Notes under the pieces: model-generated
The model's input: the letters and a program-made list of their open reading frames with translations, nothing else
The model's database searches: none
Told to the model about the DNA's origin: nothing
Made by a program: the position numbers and the translations under genes
In this document: positions 1 through 8,541 of the stretch, piece after piece
Numbering within the stretch: the first letter of the stretch is position 1
Layout: each line of letters begins with the position of its first letter
From: Microbacterium limosum
Lineage (GTDB): Bacteria > Actinomycetota > Actinomycetes > Actinomycetales > Microbacteriaceae
Direction of reading: 5' to 3'
NCBI RefSeq assembly: GCF_036324365.1
Contig: NZ_CP137080.1
Coordinates: 1,922,001 to 1,986,000, forward strand
DNA length: 64,000 bases

Positions 1-292
1 CTTCCCGAAGGCGCGGTACGGGCAGCACCAGATGGATCGCGTGCTCCTGGACGGCACGGACGTCGGCATCTCGCACGATGCCGGATACATCGTCGGCGAG
101 CAGGCCTTCGTCTCGCTGGCGAGCATCGCGGCCGAGCACGCCACGCCCGGCACCGAGGTCGTCGTCCTATGGGGAGAGGAGCCGAACACCACCAAGCCCT
201 CGGTGGAGCCCCACCGCCAGGTGGCGATCCGCGCCACGGTGGAGCCGGCCCCCTACTCGCGGTTCGCCCGAGAGAACTACCGCGCCGGCTGA
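1..292 (+). CDS. LigM-like demethylase, C-terminal fragment (5' end outside window)
   Basis: The window opens inside this gene: the frame is open from base 2 to the TGA at 290-292, leaving 96 residues. They match the C-terminal barrel of tetrahydrofolate-dependent O-demethylases of the LigM/DesA type (GcvT fold), which move a methyl group from a methoxylated aromatic acid to THF. Landmarks are FPKARYG at the start, DAGYI, VVLWGEE and EPHRQV. The complete paralogue at 1316-2689 shares the same landmarks, so this is a second copy. Its EPHRQ segment looks closer to LigM than the paralogue's does. A hairpin follows the stop. A sarcosine- or DMSP-type relative of the same fold cannot be excluded from the tail alone. 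Confidence 0.75.
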   Translation, partial: FPKARYGQHQMDRVLLDGTDVGISHDAGYIVGEQAFVSLASIAAEHATPGTEVVVLWGEEPNTTKPSVEPHRQVAIRATVEPAPYSRFARENYRAG

Positions 293-305
293 CCAGTCTC
301 CGCGC

Positions 306-355
306 GACGACGAACGCCGCCGCCTCTCGTGGAAGAGGGGGCGGCGTTCGTCGTC
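306..355. terminator. Bidirectional hairpin terminator
   Basis: A perfect 16-base stem (306-321 pairing with 340-355) with an 18-base loop lies between two convergent genes and overlaps the stop codon of the IclR gene. There is no T-tract on either side. Confidence 0.75.
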
Positions 356-1253
356 ACCGCGGCATCCCCTCCGACGCTCGCGCATCGCGCATCCCCGGAT
401 CGTGCGGATCGCGCGCGAGGCGCTCCAGATACTCGAGCGACCTGGTGGAGGCGCCCATGAGGGCGCGAAGACCTCGTGCGCCCTCATCTGCGTCGGGACG
501 ATAGGCGCGCGCGAGCTCACGCGCCGCACCGGCCGCCGCGCGCTGCAGCAGCTCGACGATCGGCTGCGGCGAGGATCCGTCGTTGGGCACGACGACGCCC
601 ATCGCGGCGTACACGGAGCCGTCGGGGCCCCGCACGGGCACGGCGACGCCGCGCGACTCCTCGTGGATGTGACCCGCCAGCTCGGCGTACCCCCTGGCGC
701 GCACGCGCCGCAGCTCGGCTCGCAGGCGCGATCCGGACGTGATCGTCTGGTCGGTGTACCGGCGAAGGCCGCGCGCGATCAGCTCGTCGACGACGCCCTC
801 GCCGGCATCCGCGAGCAGCACGAGCCCGCTGGAGGAGGCGTGCAGCGGGATGCGTCCCCCGATGAGCGTGGCGTTGAGCACGGCATCCCGGGCCGACATC
901 CTCTCGATGAAGAGCACGTCGCTGCCGCTGCGGATCCCCAGCTGCGCGTGCTGCCGCGCACGTTCGTGCACCGCCCCGAGCCACGGACGCGCGATCTCCC
1001 GGAGGCCCAGCGCGCCGGGTGTGCGGCTGGCGAACTCCCATAACCGCACACCCAGGCGATACGACCGGTCGGGCAGCCTCTCGAGCAGCCCCTCCCTCTC
1101 GAGCTCGGAGACGAGACGGTGGGCGCTGGAGCGGGCGAGGCCCGCGGCATCCGCGATCTCCGAGAGGGTCAGCGTCGGATGCCAGGGATCGAAGGCGTCG
1201 AGGATGCGCAGGTGCTTGTGCAGCACGCTCTCGCCCGCCGACCCTCTTGCCAC
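354..1253 (-). CDS. IclR-family transcriptional regulator
   Basis: 299 residues. An N-terminal winged helix-turn-helix (about residues 10-70, containing LSEIADAAGLARSSAHRLV) is followed by an IclR effector-binding domain (about 75-255), recognisable from FIERMSARDAVL, HASSSG and RGVAVPVRGPDG. The last 35-40 residues extend beyond the usual family length. The GTG start at 1253 is supported by GAGGAGG five bases upstream; a TAGCAT box lies further up. It is on the same strand as the LigM-like gene, 62 bases downstream, so the two may be co-transcribed. IclR proteins commonly control aromatic or C1 catabolism from a short palindrome; 2756-2774 is the obvious candidate site. Effector unknown. Confidence 0.85.
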   Translation of the reverse strand: MARGSAGESVLHKHLRILDAFDPWHPTLTLSEIADAAGLARSSAHRLVSELEREGLLERLPDRSYRLGVRLWEFASRTPGALGLREIARPWLGAVHERARQHAQLGIRSGSDVLFIERMSARDAVLNATLIGGRIPLHASSSGLVLLADAGEGVVDELIARGLRRYTDQTITSGSRLRAELRRVRARGYAELAGHIHEESRGVAVPVRGPDGSVYAAMGVVVPNDGSSPQPIVELLQRAAAGAARELARAYRPDADEGARGLRALMGASTRSLEYLERLARDPHDPGMRDARASEGMPR

Positions 1254-1315
1254 CGCGTCCTCCTCGACATCGGCGCCATGCTACCTGCCGGGGACGGGCG
1301 CCGACGCCGCCCGAG

Positions 1316-2689
1316 TCAGTCGTCGGCGCGATATACGGTGCGCGCCCACTCGTGGTACGGAGCCGGTGCGACCGTCGCGCGGATCCGGACCTGGCGGTGC
1401 GACGCGTCGACGGAGTCCTTGCGCGAGATCGGGTCCTCGCCCCACACGACCTCGACCTCGGCTCCGTCCGCCACGTCGTTGTCGACCGTGGCGAGGGACA
1501 TGTAGAGCTGGTCGTAGGCGATGTACCCCGCGTCGGTGGAGATGCCCGCCGGCCGGTCGTGGTAGCGCACCTCGTCCATCTGGAACAGTCCGTAGCGCGC
1601 CTTCGGGAAGTCGAGGAACTTCGCCGGCACGCCGGGCTCCATCTGCGACCGGACGACCGCCGCGACGTCCTCCGCGTTCCAGAGCAGCGTCACCTTCCGG
1701 CGGCGCTGGTCGGCCGCGTGACGCTCGAGGGCCTCGCGCCCGTGGAAGTCGTGGTCGAAGCGCACGGAACGACCGAGCCCCAGGTCGTAGGGCGTCATGT
1801 AGTAGTCGTGGATGTCGTCGGAGTACAGCGAACCGGCGACCGATCCGGCGCGTGCGGCCGGCAGCCACTCCCGGTACTCGGCGAAGTCGTCGCCGAAGAT
1901 CGCGGGGAACGGCGTGGGCACCCACCCCGACTCCAGCGGCGTGGCGGAGTATGCCTTGGCCCCGACGCGCCGGATGCCGAACTCCTCGCCCGCGGTCAGG
2001 ATCTCCGCGAGCACGGCATCCGCATCGGCCCAGGGACCGTAGAACTCGAACCCCGGCTGGCCCGCCATGCCGTGGCGGAGGGCCTTGACGGCCCGACCGG
2101 CGATCGTGACGTCGCCGATGTGGAAGAACTTGATCTCGGGGGCGGGCCCCCCGAAGATCTTCTCCATCACCTTGTCCGCCTCGGGGCCCTGCAGCTCGTA
2201 GCGGTAGAACGTGGGCGGCCCCTGGCGCATGTGGGAGTTCGCCTCGAGGCGGTGGTGCACGTCCTTGCCCGCGGCCTGCGCCTTCTCGACGTTGAAGCGC
2301 ACCCAGTCGATCAACAGGTGGTGACCGATGAGCACGAGTCCCTCGGGCGCGTCCTCGTTGTAGAAGAGGATGCCGTCGCCGATGAGGTATCCCTCCGCAT
2401 TGACGCAGATGAGCTGCTTGGCGACGCCCGGCCGGAAGGTCGAGAAGGTGTTGGGCGAGATCGACGCCAGCAGCGGCAGCAGGTCGGCGCCGCCCAGGAA
2501 GAGCTGCGTCATGTGGTGCGACTGGTCCATGAGCGCCACGGTGGTGTTCCACGCCCGCTGCTCGTCGCGCCAGTTGGTGAACTCGGGCGCGACGGGGAAC
2601 GTGAACGCCGGCCAATTCTGGTTGCGCAGCAGCTCTACAGCGGACCCTGAGCGGGCGATCGCCTCGGCGAGGGATTCTTCAGATGTCAT
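1316..2689 (-). CDS. LigM-like tetrahydrofolate-dependent O-demethylase
   Basis: 457 residues. From memory it resembles Sphingobium LigM (vanillate demethylase) along its length: VAPEFTNWRDEQ near residue 35, MDQSHHM near 55, LRHGMAGQPG near 205, AYSATPLESGWVPTP near 245, and the C-terminal HRQVRIRAT barrel. Such enzymes need no cofactor other than THF and release 5-methyl-THF in the cytoplasm. Of the two adjacent ATG codons, 2689 has AGGAAGG six bases upstream; an in-frame ATG at 2767 has no such signal. It diverges from the transporter operon and precedes the IclR gene. Substrate is inferred: vanillate-like acids are the best guess; syringate, methoxybenzoate or another methyl donor is possible. 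Confidence 0.75.
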   Translation of the reverse strand: MTSEESLAEAIARSGSAVELLRNQNWPAFTFPVAPEFTNWRDEQRAWNTTVALMDQSHHMTQLFLGGADLLPLLASISPNTFSTFRPGVAKQLICVNAEGYLIGDGILFYNEDAPEGLVLIGHHLLIDWVRFNVEKAQAAGKDVHHRLEANSHMRQGPPTFYRYELQGPEADKVMEKIFGGPAPEIKFFHIGDVTIAGRAVKALRHGMAGQPGFEFYGPWADADAVLAEILTAGEEFGIRRVGAKAYSATPLESGWVPTPFPAIFGDDFAEYREWLPAARAGSVAGSLYSDDIHDYYMTPYDLGLGRSVRFDHDFHGREALERHAADQRRRKVTLLWNAEDVAAVVRSQMEPGVPAKFLDFPKARYGLFQMDEVRYHDRPAGISTDAGYIAYDQLYMSLATVDNDVADGAEVEVVWGEDPISRKDSVDASHRQVRIRATVAPAPYHEWARTVYRADD

Positions 2690-2720
2690 CATCGACCTTC
2701 CTGATCGTGGGTTCAGCGTC

Positions 2721-2726
2721 ATGGTA
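2721..2726 (-). promoter_or_regulatory. Candidate -10 box of the LigM-like gene
   Basis: TACCAT on the minus strand, about 32 bases before the start codon. The -35 position (GCGGAA) is poor, which would fit a promoter needing an activator bound just upstream. Confidence 0.4.
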
Positions 2727-2755
2727 GGCACCGCCGGTTCGCCTTCCGCCGATCT

Positions 2756-2774
2756 GATTCCGTTCATCGGAATC
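2756..2774. promoter_or_regulatory. 19-base palindrome, candidate IclR operator
   Basis: GATTCCG and CGGAATC flank a 5-base spacer as a perfect inverted repeat in the divergent region between the LigM-like gene and the transporter operon. It lies just upstream of the -35 position of the LigM-like promoter, where an activator would bind. Two direct copies of CACGATTCG, related to the half-site, sit at 2802-2810 and 2835-2843. Size and layout suit an IclR dimer; the link to the nearby regulator is inference. Confidence 0.55.
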
Positions 2775-2874
2775 GCACCGGCGACGCACCCCGACGACGA
2801 GCACGATTCGATGAGTCTTGACGATCTCGGGCATCACGATTCGGACACTACGTTTGGATCTCACACCAATATCG

Positions 2875-2903
2875 TTGACAATTTCCACGGGACTCCGTAC
2901 CGT
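2875..2903 (+). promoter_or_regulatory. Sigma70-type promoter of the liv-type operon
   Basis: Consensus TTGACA (2875-2880), a 17-base spacer and TACCGT (2898-2903) form the best housekeeping promoter in the window. Transcription would begin near 2910 and give a leader of about 50 bases. Confidence 0.75.
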
Positions 2904-2958
2904 CCCAGTGACGGGGACTCCCTGTCGACAGCAACGACGCGACGACGGAAGGTGAGCG

Positions 2959-3741
2959 ATGGCCGCTCGGCTCACGCTGCATGAGGTGACCCTGCGCTTC
3001 GGCGGGGTCAAGGTGCTCCAGGATGTCGGCTTCACCGTCGAGCCCGGTCAGATCTTCGGCCTGGTGGGCCCGAACGGCGCGGGCAAGACCTCGCTCTTCA
3101 ACTGCATCAGCGGCCACTACCACCCGAACTCCGGATCGATCACGATCGACGAGACCGAGGTGCTGGGCAACGCCCCCTCCCGCCTCGCCAGACACGGCCT
3201 GGCGCGCACTTTCCAGCATCCCGCCCTCCAGCTCCACGCCACCGTGCTCGAGAACGTGCTTCTCGGCGCCCACACACATCTGCCCGGCGGCCCCGTCAGC
3301 TGGTCCCTGCGGCTGCCCTACACGGGTCGGGCCGAAAAGGACCGCCGCGAGGAGGCCCGCGCCCTCCTGGAGCGCAACGGCCTCGGATGGGCCGCCGACC
3401 TCCCGGCCGACGAGCTCTCGCACGGGCTCCACAAGGGGATCGAGCTCTGTCGCGCCCTGCTGATGAGGCCCCGTCTGCTGCTGCTGGACGAGCCCGCCGC
3501 CGGGCTCTCCCACGGCGAGGTGGAGCAGTTCAGCGACTCGATCAAGCGTCTGCGCGAGGAGGAGGACATCACGATCGTGATCGTCGAGCACCACATGGGG
3601 CTCATCGCGGCGCTCACCGACCGCGTCGTCGTCCTCGACCACGGCCGCGTCCTCATGGAGGGCACGGCCGCCCAGGCGCAGTCGGACCCGCGGGTCATCG
3701 AGGCCTACATCGGCAAGGAGGCCACGGATGACGCTGCTTGA
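2959..3741 (+). CDS. livG: ABC transporter ATPase, LivG type
   Basis: 260 residues; first ATPase of a branched-chain-amino-acid-type importer. Walker A GPNGAGKT is at 37-44, Walker B LLLLDEP near 175, and the H-loop histidine in IVEHHMG near 210. The signature motif is unusual: LSHGLHKG replaces the LSxGQ form, although the LivG subgroup is known to vary here. The ATG at 2959 follows GGAAGGTGAGCG. Its 3' end overlaps the next gene by 14 bases, so the operon is translationally coupled. With the LigM-like gene next door the cargo may be an aromatic or methylated acid rather than an amino acid. Confidence 0.88.
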   Translation: MAARLTLHEVTLRFGGVKVLQDVGFTVEPGQIFGLVGPNGAGKTSLFNCISGHYHPNSGSITIDETEVLGNAPSRLARHGLARTFQHPALQLHATVLENVLLGAHTHLPGGPVSWSLRLPYTGRAEKDRREEARALLERNGLGWAADLPADELSHGLHKGIELCRALLMRPRLLLLDEPAAGLSHGEVEQFSDSIKRLREEEDITIVIVEHHMGLIAALTDRVVVLDHGRVLMEGTAAQAQSDPRVIEAYIGKEATDDAA

Positions 3742-4438
3742 GCTGGAGAACGTCACCGCCTACTACGGGCCGGTCCAGGTCCTCGAAGGCGTCTCGCTGA
3801 GCGTGCCGGACGGCGGCGCGGTCGGCATCCTCGGGGCCAACGGCGCGGGCAAGACCACGACGCTGCGTGCCATCAGCGGCACCGTCCGGGCGGGCGGGCG
3901 GATCGTGTTCGACGGCCAGGACATCCGCGGCATGCGACCCGACAAGGTCGCGGCGCTGGGGATCGCGCACGTCCCCGAGGGACGCGGCACGCTCGGAAAC
4001 CTCACGGTGCGGGAGAACCTGCGCGTCGGCGCGTACCTCCGCAAGGACCGCAAGCAGATCGGCCCCGACATCGACTATCTGCTCGAACTGTTCCCCCAGC
4101 TGCGGGAACGGATCTCCTCTGCCGCGTCCGCGCTGTCGGGGGGCGAGCAGCAGATGCTCGCCGTCGCGCGCGCCGTCATGGCCAAGCCCCGCCTGCTCCT
4201 TCTCGACGAGGCCTCGCTGGGTCTCGCGCCGAGCACCGCCCGCAACGTCTACGACGCGATCCGCCGACTGCGTCAGGACTCCGGGCTTGCGATGCTCGTC
4301 GTCGAGCAGAACGCGAACCTGGCCTTCTCCCTCGTCGACACCGCGACGGTGCTCGAGACGGGCCGCAATGTCCTCACCGGAACCTCGACCGAGCTCAAGG
4401 GCATGGACGAGATCCGCCGCGCTTACCTGGGAGGCTGA
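3728..4438 (+). CDS. livF: ABC transporter ATPase, LivF type
   Basis: 236 residues, the second ATPase, expected to pair with LivG on the cytoplasmic face of the LivH-LivM channel. Walker A GANGAGKT is at 36-43, the signature LSGGEQQ at 136-142, Walker B LLLLDE ending at E161, and the H-loop region reads VVEQNANLAF, as usual for LivF. DEA stands where DEP is common, which should not affect catalysis. The start overlaps livG by 14 bases, and livH begins two bases after the stop. Confidence 0.9.
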   Translation: MTLLELENVTAYYGPVQVLEGVSLSVPDGGAVGILGANGAGKTTTLRAISGTVRAGGRIVFDGQDIRGMRPDKVAALGIAHVPEGRGTLGNLTVRENLRVGAYLRKDRKQIGPDIDYLLELFPQLRERISSAASALSGGEQQMLAVARAVMAKPRLLLLDEASLGLAPSTARNVYDAIRRLRQDSGLAMLVVEQNANLAFSLVDTATVLETGRNVLTGTSTELKGMDEIRRAYLGG

Positions 4439-4440
4439 CC

Positions 4441-5322
4441 GTGGGTACCTTCGTGCAGCTGGTCATCGACGGGCTCTCCGCCGGATCGATCTACGCCGCG
4501 CTCGCCCTGGCCATCGTGCTGGTCAATCAGGCGACGGGCCTGATCAACTTCGCCCAAGGCGGCATGGCCGTGCTCTCGGCCTACATCGCCTACGCGTTCC
4601 TCGGCTGGGGGCTTCCGCTCATCCTCGCGATCGTCGCGGCCGTCGTCGTCTCGTTCGCGATGGGCGCGGTCATCGAACGCTTCCTCATCCGCCGCTTCGA
4701 GGGCGGCGACCCCGACACCGCGATCGTGGTGACGGTGGGCCTGCTGACCCTCATCACGGGCATCGCCGGCTGGATCTGGACGTACAACAACCTCCAGTTC
4801 CCGTCGCTCTTCCCCGTCGCGAGCATCGACGTCCTCGGCGCCGTCGTGAGCGTGCGTTCGCTCGGCACAACCGTGGTGATCATCGCGATCATGGTTCTGC
4901 TGCAGCTCGTGTTCCTGCGCACCAAGCTCGGGCTCGCGCTGCGAGCCGTCGCCGACAACCCGCAGTCGGCATCCTTCTCGGGCCTGCCGGTCGGCTGGCT
5001 CCTCATGGTCGGCTGGGGTATGGCCGCGGCGCTCGGCGCCGTCGCCGGAGCGCTCGTCGCACCTCAGCTCACCCTCACGCCCGGCATGATGGACACCGCT
5101 CTGGTCTACGCACTCGCCGCCATCATCCTCGGAGGCATGTCGAGCCCCCTCGGCGTGGTCATCGCTGCCTGGCTCATCGGTGTGCTCGAGAACCTCGCCG
5201 CCGTCTACGTGCCCGCAATCGGACACGACCTGAAGATCGCGGTGCCCTTCATCCTGATCTTCGTCGTGCTGATCGTCCGCCCCCAGGGCCTGTTCGGCCG
5301 GAAAGTCGTGGTGCGCGTCTGA
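4441..5322 (+). CDS. livH: ABC transporter permease, LivH type
   Basis: 293 residues with about eight membrane segments. LINFAQGGMAVLSAYIAY near residue 35 is typical of LivH permeases, as is the loop with LRAVADNPQSASFSGL near 170. The GTG at 4441 is only two bases after the livF stop. The TGA overlaps the ATG of livM in the form TGATG, implying coupled translation. It forms half of the import channel; specificity is set mainly by the binding protein at the end of the operon. Confidence 0.9.
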   Translation: MGTFVQLVIDGLSAGSIYAALALAIVLVNQATGLINFAQGGMAVLSAYIAYAFLGWGLPLILAIVAAVVVSFAMGAVIERFLIRRFEGGDPDTAIVVTVGLLTLITGIAGWIWTYNNLQFPSLFPVASIDVLGAVVSVRSLGTTVVIIAIMVLLQLVFLRTKLGLALRAVADNPQSASFSGLPVGWLLMVGWGMAAALGAVAGALVAPQLTLTPGMMDTALVYALAAIILGGMSSPLGVVIAAWLIGVLENLAAVYVPAIGHDLKIAVPFILIFVVLIVRPQGLFGRKVVVRV

Positions 5323-6392
5323 TGTCCACCAGCCTCTCTCTCCTTCGTTCCCCGTGGGTCCGCGGCGGGCTGCTCGTGCTCGTCGCCGCCCTCCTGCTCG
5401 TGGCACCCCTCGTGCTGCCGGTGTTCTGGAACCAGTCGCTGACCCGCGTCGGCGTCTTCGCCGTCGCGGTCCTCGGCCTGAACCTCATCATGGGCTACAC
5501 AGGAGTCGTCTCCCTGGGTCAGATCTTCTTCCTCGGGGTGGGAGCCTACGTCGCCGCCTACGGGGTCACGAACGACTGGAACATCGTCCTCGTGTTCGTG
5601 CTCTCGGTGCTGATCCCGGGTGCGCTGGGGCTTCTGATCGCCCTCGCCGCCGCGCGGCTCGGAGGCCTCGCCATCGCGATGGTGACGATCGCGCTGCCGA
5701 TCGTCGGAGTGCCGCTCGCCAAACGGCTCTCGGAGTTCACCGGCGGTTCGCAGGGCATCTCGGCTCGGTTTTCGGGAGCCCCCGAGTGGACCGGACTCGA
5801 CAACGACCAGTGGCAGTTCTACATCGTCCTCGTCATCGGGGGCGCAGCGTTCGTCCTCGCGCGCAACCTCGTGCGCGGCAAGTTCGGCCGGGCGCTCGCG
5901 ATCGTGCGCGACAACGAGGCCGTGGCATCCTCGATGGGCATCTCCCCATACCGCTACAAGGTCATGGCGTTCACGATCGCATCGATGTTCGGGGGCGTCA
6001 GCGGGTTCCTCTACCTCGCCGCGGTGCAGTACACCTCCCCGGAGACGATGGCCTTCCACCACTCGATCGAGCTCCTCGCCGCCATGGTGATCGGTGGCGC
6101 CGGCAGCATCATCGGATCCCTCATCGGGGGTGCGTACTACGTCTTCGTGCCCCAGATCACCAACGCCATCGCCGCCGACCTCACCGCCGTCATCCAGGGC
6201 GCGATCCTGCTCATCGTGCTCTTCGTGCTCCCCGGCGGCCTGGTCAGCCTTCCCCGCACCATCCGGCGCCTGCTCCGCCGCAACAGCGGCTCGGGATCCT
6301 CGGGCGCCGATCACACCCCTCCCCCGCGCGAGCCCGCTCCGGCCGGCACGTCGGGACAACCCGGAAACACAGAGAGGCACGGCAACACATGA
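5322..6392 (+). CDS. livM: ABC transporter permease, LivM type
   Basis: 356 residues with about nine or ten membrane helices. LNLIMGYTGVVSLGQIFFLGVG near residue 48 onward (visible as GYTGVVSLGQ) and IRDNEAVASSMGIS-like sequence (here VRDNEAVASSMG, near 202) mark the LivM permease family. The last 30-40 residues form a Pro/Ser-rich cytoplasmic tail. The ATG at 5322 overlaps the livH stop; the end overlaps the next start by four bases (ATGA). It is the second half of the import channel. Confidence 0.9.
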   Translation: MSTSLSLLRSPWVRGGLLVLVAALLLVAPLVLPVFWNQSLTRVGVFAVAVLGLNLIMGYTGVVSLGQIFFLGVGAYVAAYGVTNDWNIVLVFVLSVLIPGALGLLIALAAARLGGLAIAMVTIALPIVGVPLAKRLSEFTGGSQGISARFSGAPEWTGLDNDQWQFYIVLVIGGAAFVLARNLVRGKFGRALAIVRDNEAVASSMGISPYRYKVMAFTIASMFGGVSGFLYLAAVQYTSPETMAFHHSIELLAAMVIGGAGSIIGSLIGGAYYVFVPQITNAIAADLTAVIQGAILLIVLFVLPGGLVSLPRTIRRLLRRNSGSGSSGADHTPPPREPAPAGTSGQPGNTERHGNT

Positions 6393-7654
6393 ACATCTCC
6401 AGGAAGCACAGCCGAGCGGTCGGCATCGTGGCCGCCGCCAGCGCGCTCGCACTCGTCGTCGCGGGATGCAGCGCCCGCGACGACGGTGGCGACGGCGACG
6501 GCGACGGCGCCGCATCGAGCCCCGGCATCACCGACGACTCGATCACGCTCGGCATCACCACGCCGCTGAGCGGCGCGACGGCCGGCCCGGGCACCTGCAC
6601 GGTCGCAGGCGTCACGGCGTACTTCGGCGCGGTGAACGCCGCCGGAGGCGTCGAGTTCGGCGACGGCGTCACCCGTACGGTCGAGATCGAGACCTACGAC
6701 GACGCCTACGACCCGCAGCAGTCCCTCGCGAACTTCCAGCAGATGGTCGCCGACGACGTCTTCGCCGTCACGGCCGGGCTCGGAACCCCCACCAACCGGG
6801 CGTTCCGCGAGGCCGCGATCGACGAAGAGGTACCCCAGGTGCTCGTCATGACCGGCGACCCGCTCTTCAGCGACCGCGAGGAGAGCCCGTGGCAGCTCGG
6901 CTTCGTGCCGATCTATCAGAACGAGGGCGCCGCCTTCGGCGAGCTGCTGGCCACCTCGACCGAGGAGCACAAGGTCGCCATCCTCTCCCAGAACGACGAC
7001 TACGGCGAGGGCTACGTCGAGGGCTTCAAGGAGGCCATCGAAGGTGCCGACAACATCGAGATCGTCGGGGAGCTCACCTATGAGGCCACCGACACCTCGG
7101 TGGACGCGCAGCTCACCGAGCTCGCCGGCACGGGTGCCGACGTCTTCTTCAACGCGATGTCGATCACCCCGCTCGTGATCTCGTCGCTGCAGAAGACGCA
7201 GGAGCTCGGCTGGCTGCCCAGCTGGTTCCTCCCCTCCAACACCTCGAGCCCCACCGCGATCCTGCAGCCGGGCAACGCCACGGCCTTCCCCGGCGTCTAC
7301 TCGGTGTCGTTCTCCAAGGCGCCCGCCTCGCCGGCGTTCGCCGAGGACGAGGACGTGCAGACGTTCCTGTCCGACCTGGCCGAGTACGCCGACTACCCCG
7401 ACATGCCCGCGTTCCCGCACTGCATGTGGAGCTACATGGTGGGGGCGACGCTCGAGCAGGCGTTCCAGAACATGACCGAGCCGACGCGGGAGAACTTCCT
7501 CGCGGCGCTCAACGACATCTCGGACTTCCAGGCGCCGCTGATGCTCGACGGCACGTACGTCGACACCACGGTCGACGGTCAGCCCGCCGTGTCCACGGTC
7601 ATCGTGCAGAAGTACAACGGCACCGGCTACTCGAACGCCGAGACCTTCGAATGA
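6389..7654 (+). CDS. Periplasmic-binding-type lipoprotein of the liv-type importer
   Basis: 421 residues. A Lys/Arg-rich N-terminus, a hydrophobic stretch and the lipobox VVAGC near residue 24 mark a lipoprotein anchored outside the membrane. A low-complexity DGGDGDGDG linker follows, then a Leu/Ile/Val-type binding domain (ITLGITTPLSG at its start, ILSQNDDYGEGYVEGF in the middle). Members of this family also bind aromatic acids and amides, which would suit the neighbouring demethylases. It overlaps livM by four bases and is the last gene of the five-gene operon before a strong hairpin. The ligand cannot be read from sequence. Confidence 0.85.
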   Translation: MNISRKHSRAVGIVAAASALALVVAGCSARDDGGDGDGDGAASSPGITDDSITLGITTPLSGATAGPGTCTVAGVTAYFGAVNAAGGVEFGDGVTRTVEIETYDDAYDPQQSLANFQQMVADDVFAVTAGLGTPTNRAFREAAIDEEVPQVLVMTGDPLFSDREESPWQLGFVPIYQNEGAAFGELLATSTEEHKVAILSQNDDYGEGYVEGFKEAIEGADNIEIVGELTYEATDTSVDAQLTELAGTGADVFFNAMSITPLVISSLQKTQELGWLPSWFLPSNTSSPTAILQPGNATAFPGVYSVSFSKAPASPAFAEDEDVQTFLSDLAEYADYPDMPAFPHCMWSYMVGATLEQAFQNMTEPTRENFLAALNDISDFQAPLMLDGTYVDTTVDGQPAVSTVIVQKYNGTGYSNAETFE

Positions 7655-7669
7655 TCCGGTAGGCGACAC

Positions 7670-7714
7670 ACGTCGAATCCCCCGTCCGCAGCACGCGGGC
7701 GGGGGATTCGACGT
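7670..7714. terminator. Bidirectional hairpin terminator
   Basis: A 20-base stem (7670-7689 with 7695-7714) with one G-T wobble and a 5-base loop lies between the convergent binding-protein and GntR genes. There is no T-tract. Confidence 0.85.
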
Positions 7715-7771
7715 ATGCGCGCGACACGCGGCCGGCGGCGGCGCGCGAAGAGGACCCCCGCGTCGCGCGCG

Positions 7772-8431
7772 TCAGTCGAGCTGACGCAGCAGGGCGACGA
7801 TCCCCTGCAGGTGCTGGCGGGTCGCGGCCTCGGCGCGATCCGGATCCCGCGCGACCACGGCGTCGATGATGGCGACGTGCTCGGGCGCCGACTGCACGGC
7901 GCGTCCGGGGTGGTAGGCGAGGCGGAACTGGTGGCGCGCGGACTGCGCGCGCAGCCGCTCGAGGAGCCGGGTGGCGGTGTCGTGTCCGCTGATCTCACGG
8001 ATGCGCCGGTCCATATCCTGATTCAGGCGTGCGTACTCGACGAGATTCCCCGTCGCGACAGCCGACTCGATCTGACCACCGAGGAGCCGCAGCTCGGCGG
8101 CCTCGTCCTCGGTCACCCGCTCCGCGGCCTTCCGCGCGCACAACGACTCCAGACCCACGCGCACCTCGACGATCTCGATCGCCTCGGCCACGCTGATCGC
8201 GCGCACCCTCGCGCCCCGGTTCGGGAGCCGCTCGACGAGCCCCTCCCCCGCGAGATTGAGCAGGGCGGTGCGCACGCCCGCGCGGCTCGCCTCGAAGCGC
8301 TCGCTGATGTCGGCCTCGATAAGACGCTGATGCGGGGCGAACTCACCGCCCAGGATGGCGTCGCGGATCTGCTGCGTCAGGTCGGGGCGTGAATGAACCT
8401 CCGACTCCATGGTGGCGGGCCCGGAAACCAC
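7772..8431 (-). CDS. GntR-family regulator, FCD (FadR-like) subgroup
   Basis: 219 residues. A winged helix (about 15-80, with LIEADISERFEASRAGVRTALLNL) is followed by an all-helical FCD effector domain (about 90-215) in which the metal or ligand histidines are visible (RHQFRLAYH, PEHVAII). The GTG at 8431 has AGGAGG seven bases upstream, better than the internal ATG at 8410. It diverges from the aldehyde dehydrogenase gene and probably controls it and itself. FCD regulators usually act as repressors released by small organic acids. Its inducer could be an intermediate of the pathway encoded in this island. Confidence 0.87.
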   Translation of the reverse strand: MVSGPATMESEVHSRPDLTQQIRDAILGGEFAPHQRLIEADISERFEASRAGVRTALLNLAGEGLVERLPNRGARVRAISVAEAIEIVEVRVGLESLCARKAAERVTEDEAAELRLLGGQIESAVATGNLVEYARLNQDMDRRIREISGHDTATRLLERLRAQSARHQFRLAYHPGRAVQSAPEHVAIIDAVVARDPDRAEAATRQHLQGIVALLRQLD

Positions 8432-8506
8432 GTGCCGACCTCCTGATCACTCGAGGACGGCACCCTCGCCGCCCGGCCTTTTCCGACAGTACCGCACGCC
8501 TCGATT

Positions 8507-8541
8507 TTGGCGACGACATTTGCGCCAATCCGGGTTAGCAT
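8507..8541. promoter_or_regulatory. Inverted repeat and -10 box before the aldehyde dehydrogenase
   Basis: TTGGCG (8507-8512) and CGCCAA (8523-8528) form an inverted repeat with a 10-base spacer, followed by a candidate -10 box TAGCAT (8536-8541). The repeat covers the -35 region, a repressor-like position. The adjacent GntR protein is the likely binder (inference). Confidence 0.4.

Noticed and set aside
2690..2767. Longer start for the LigM-like gene at 2767
   Set aside because: It would place coding sequence across the palindrome and promoter; the ribosome site supports 2689.
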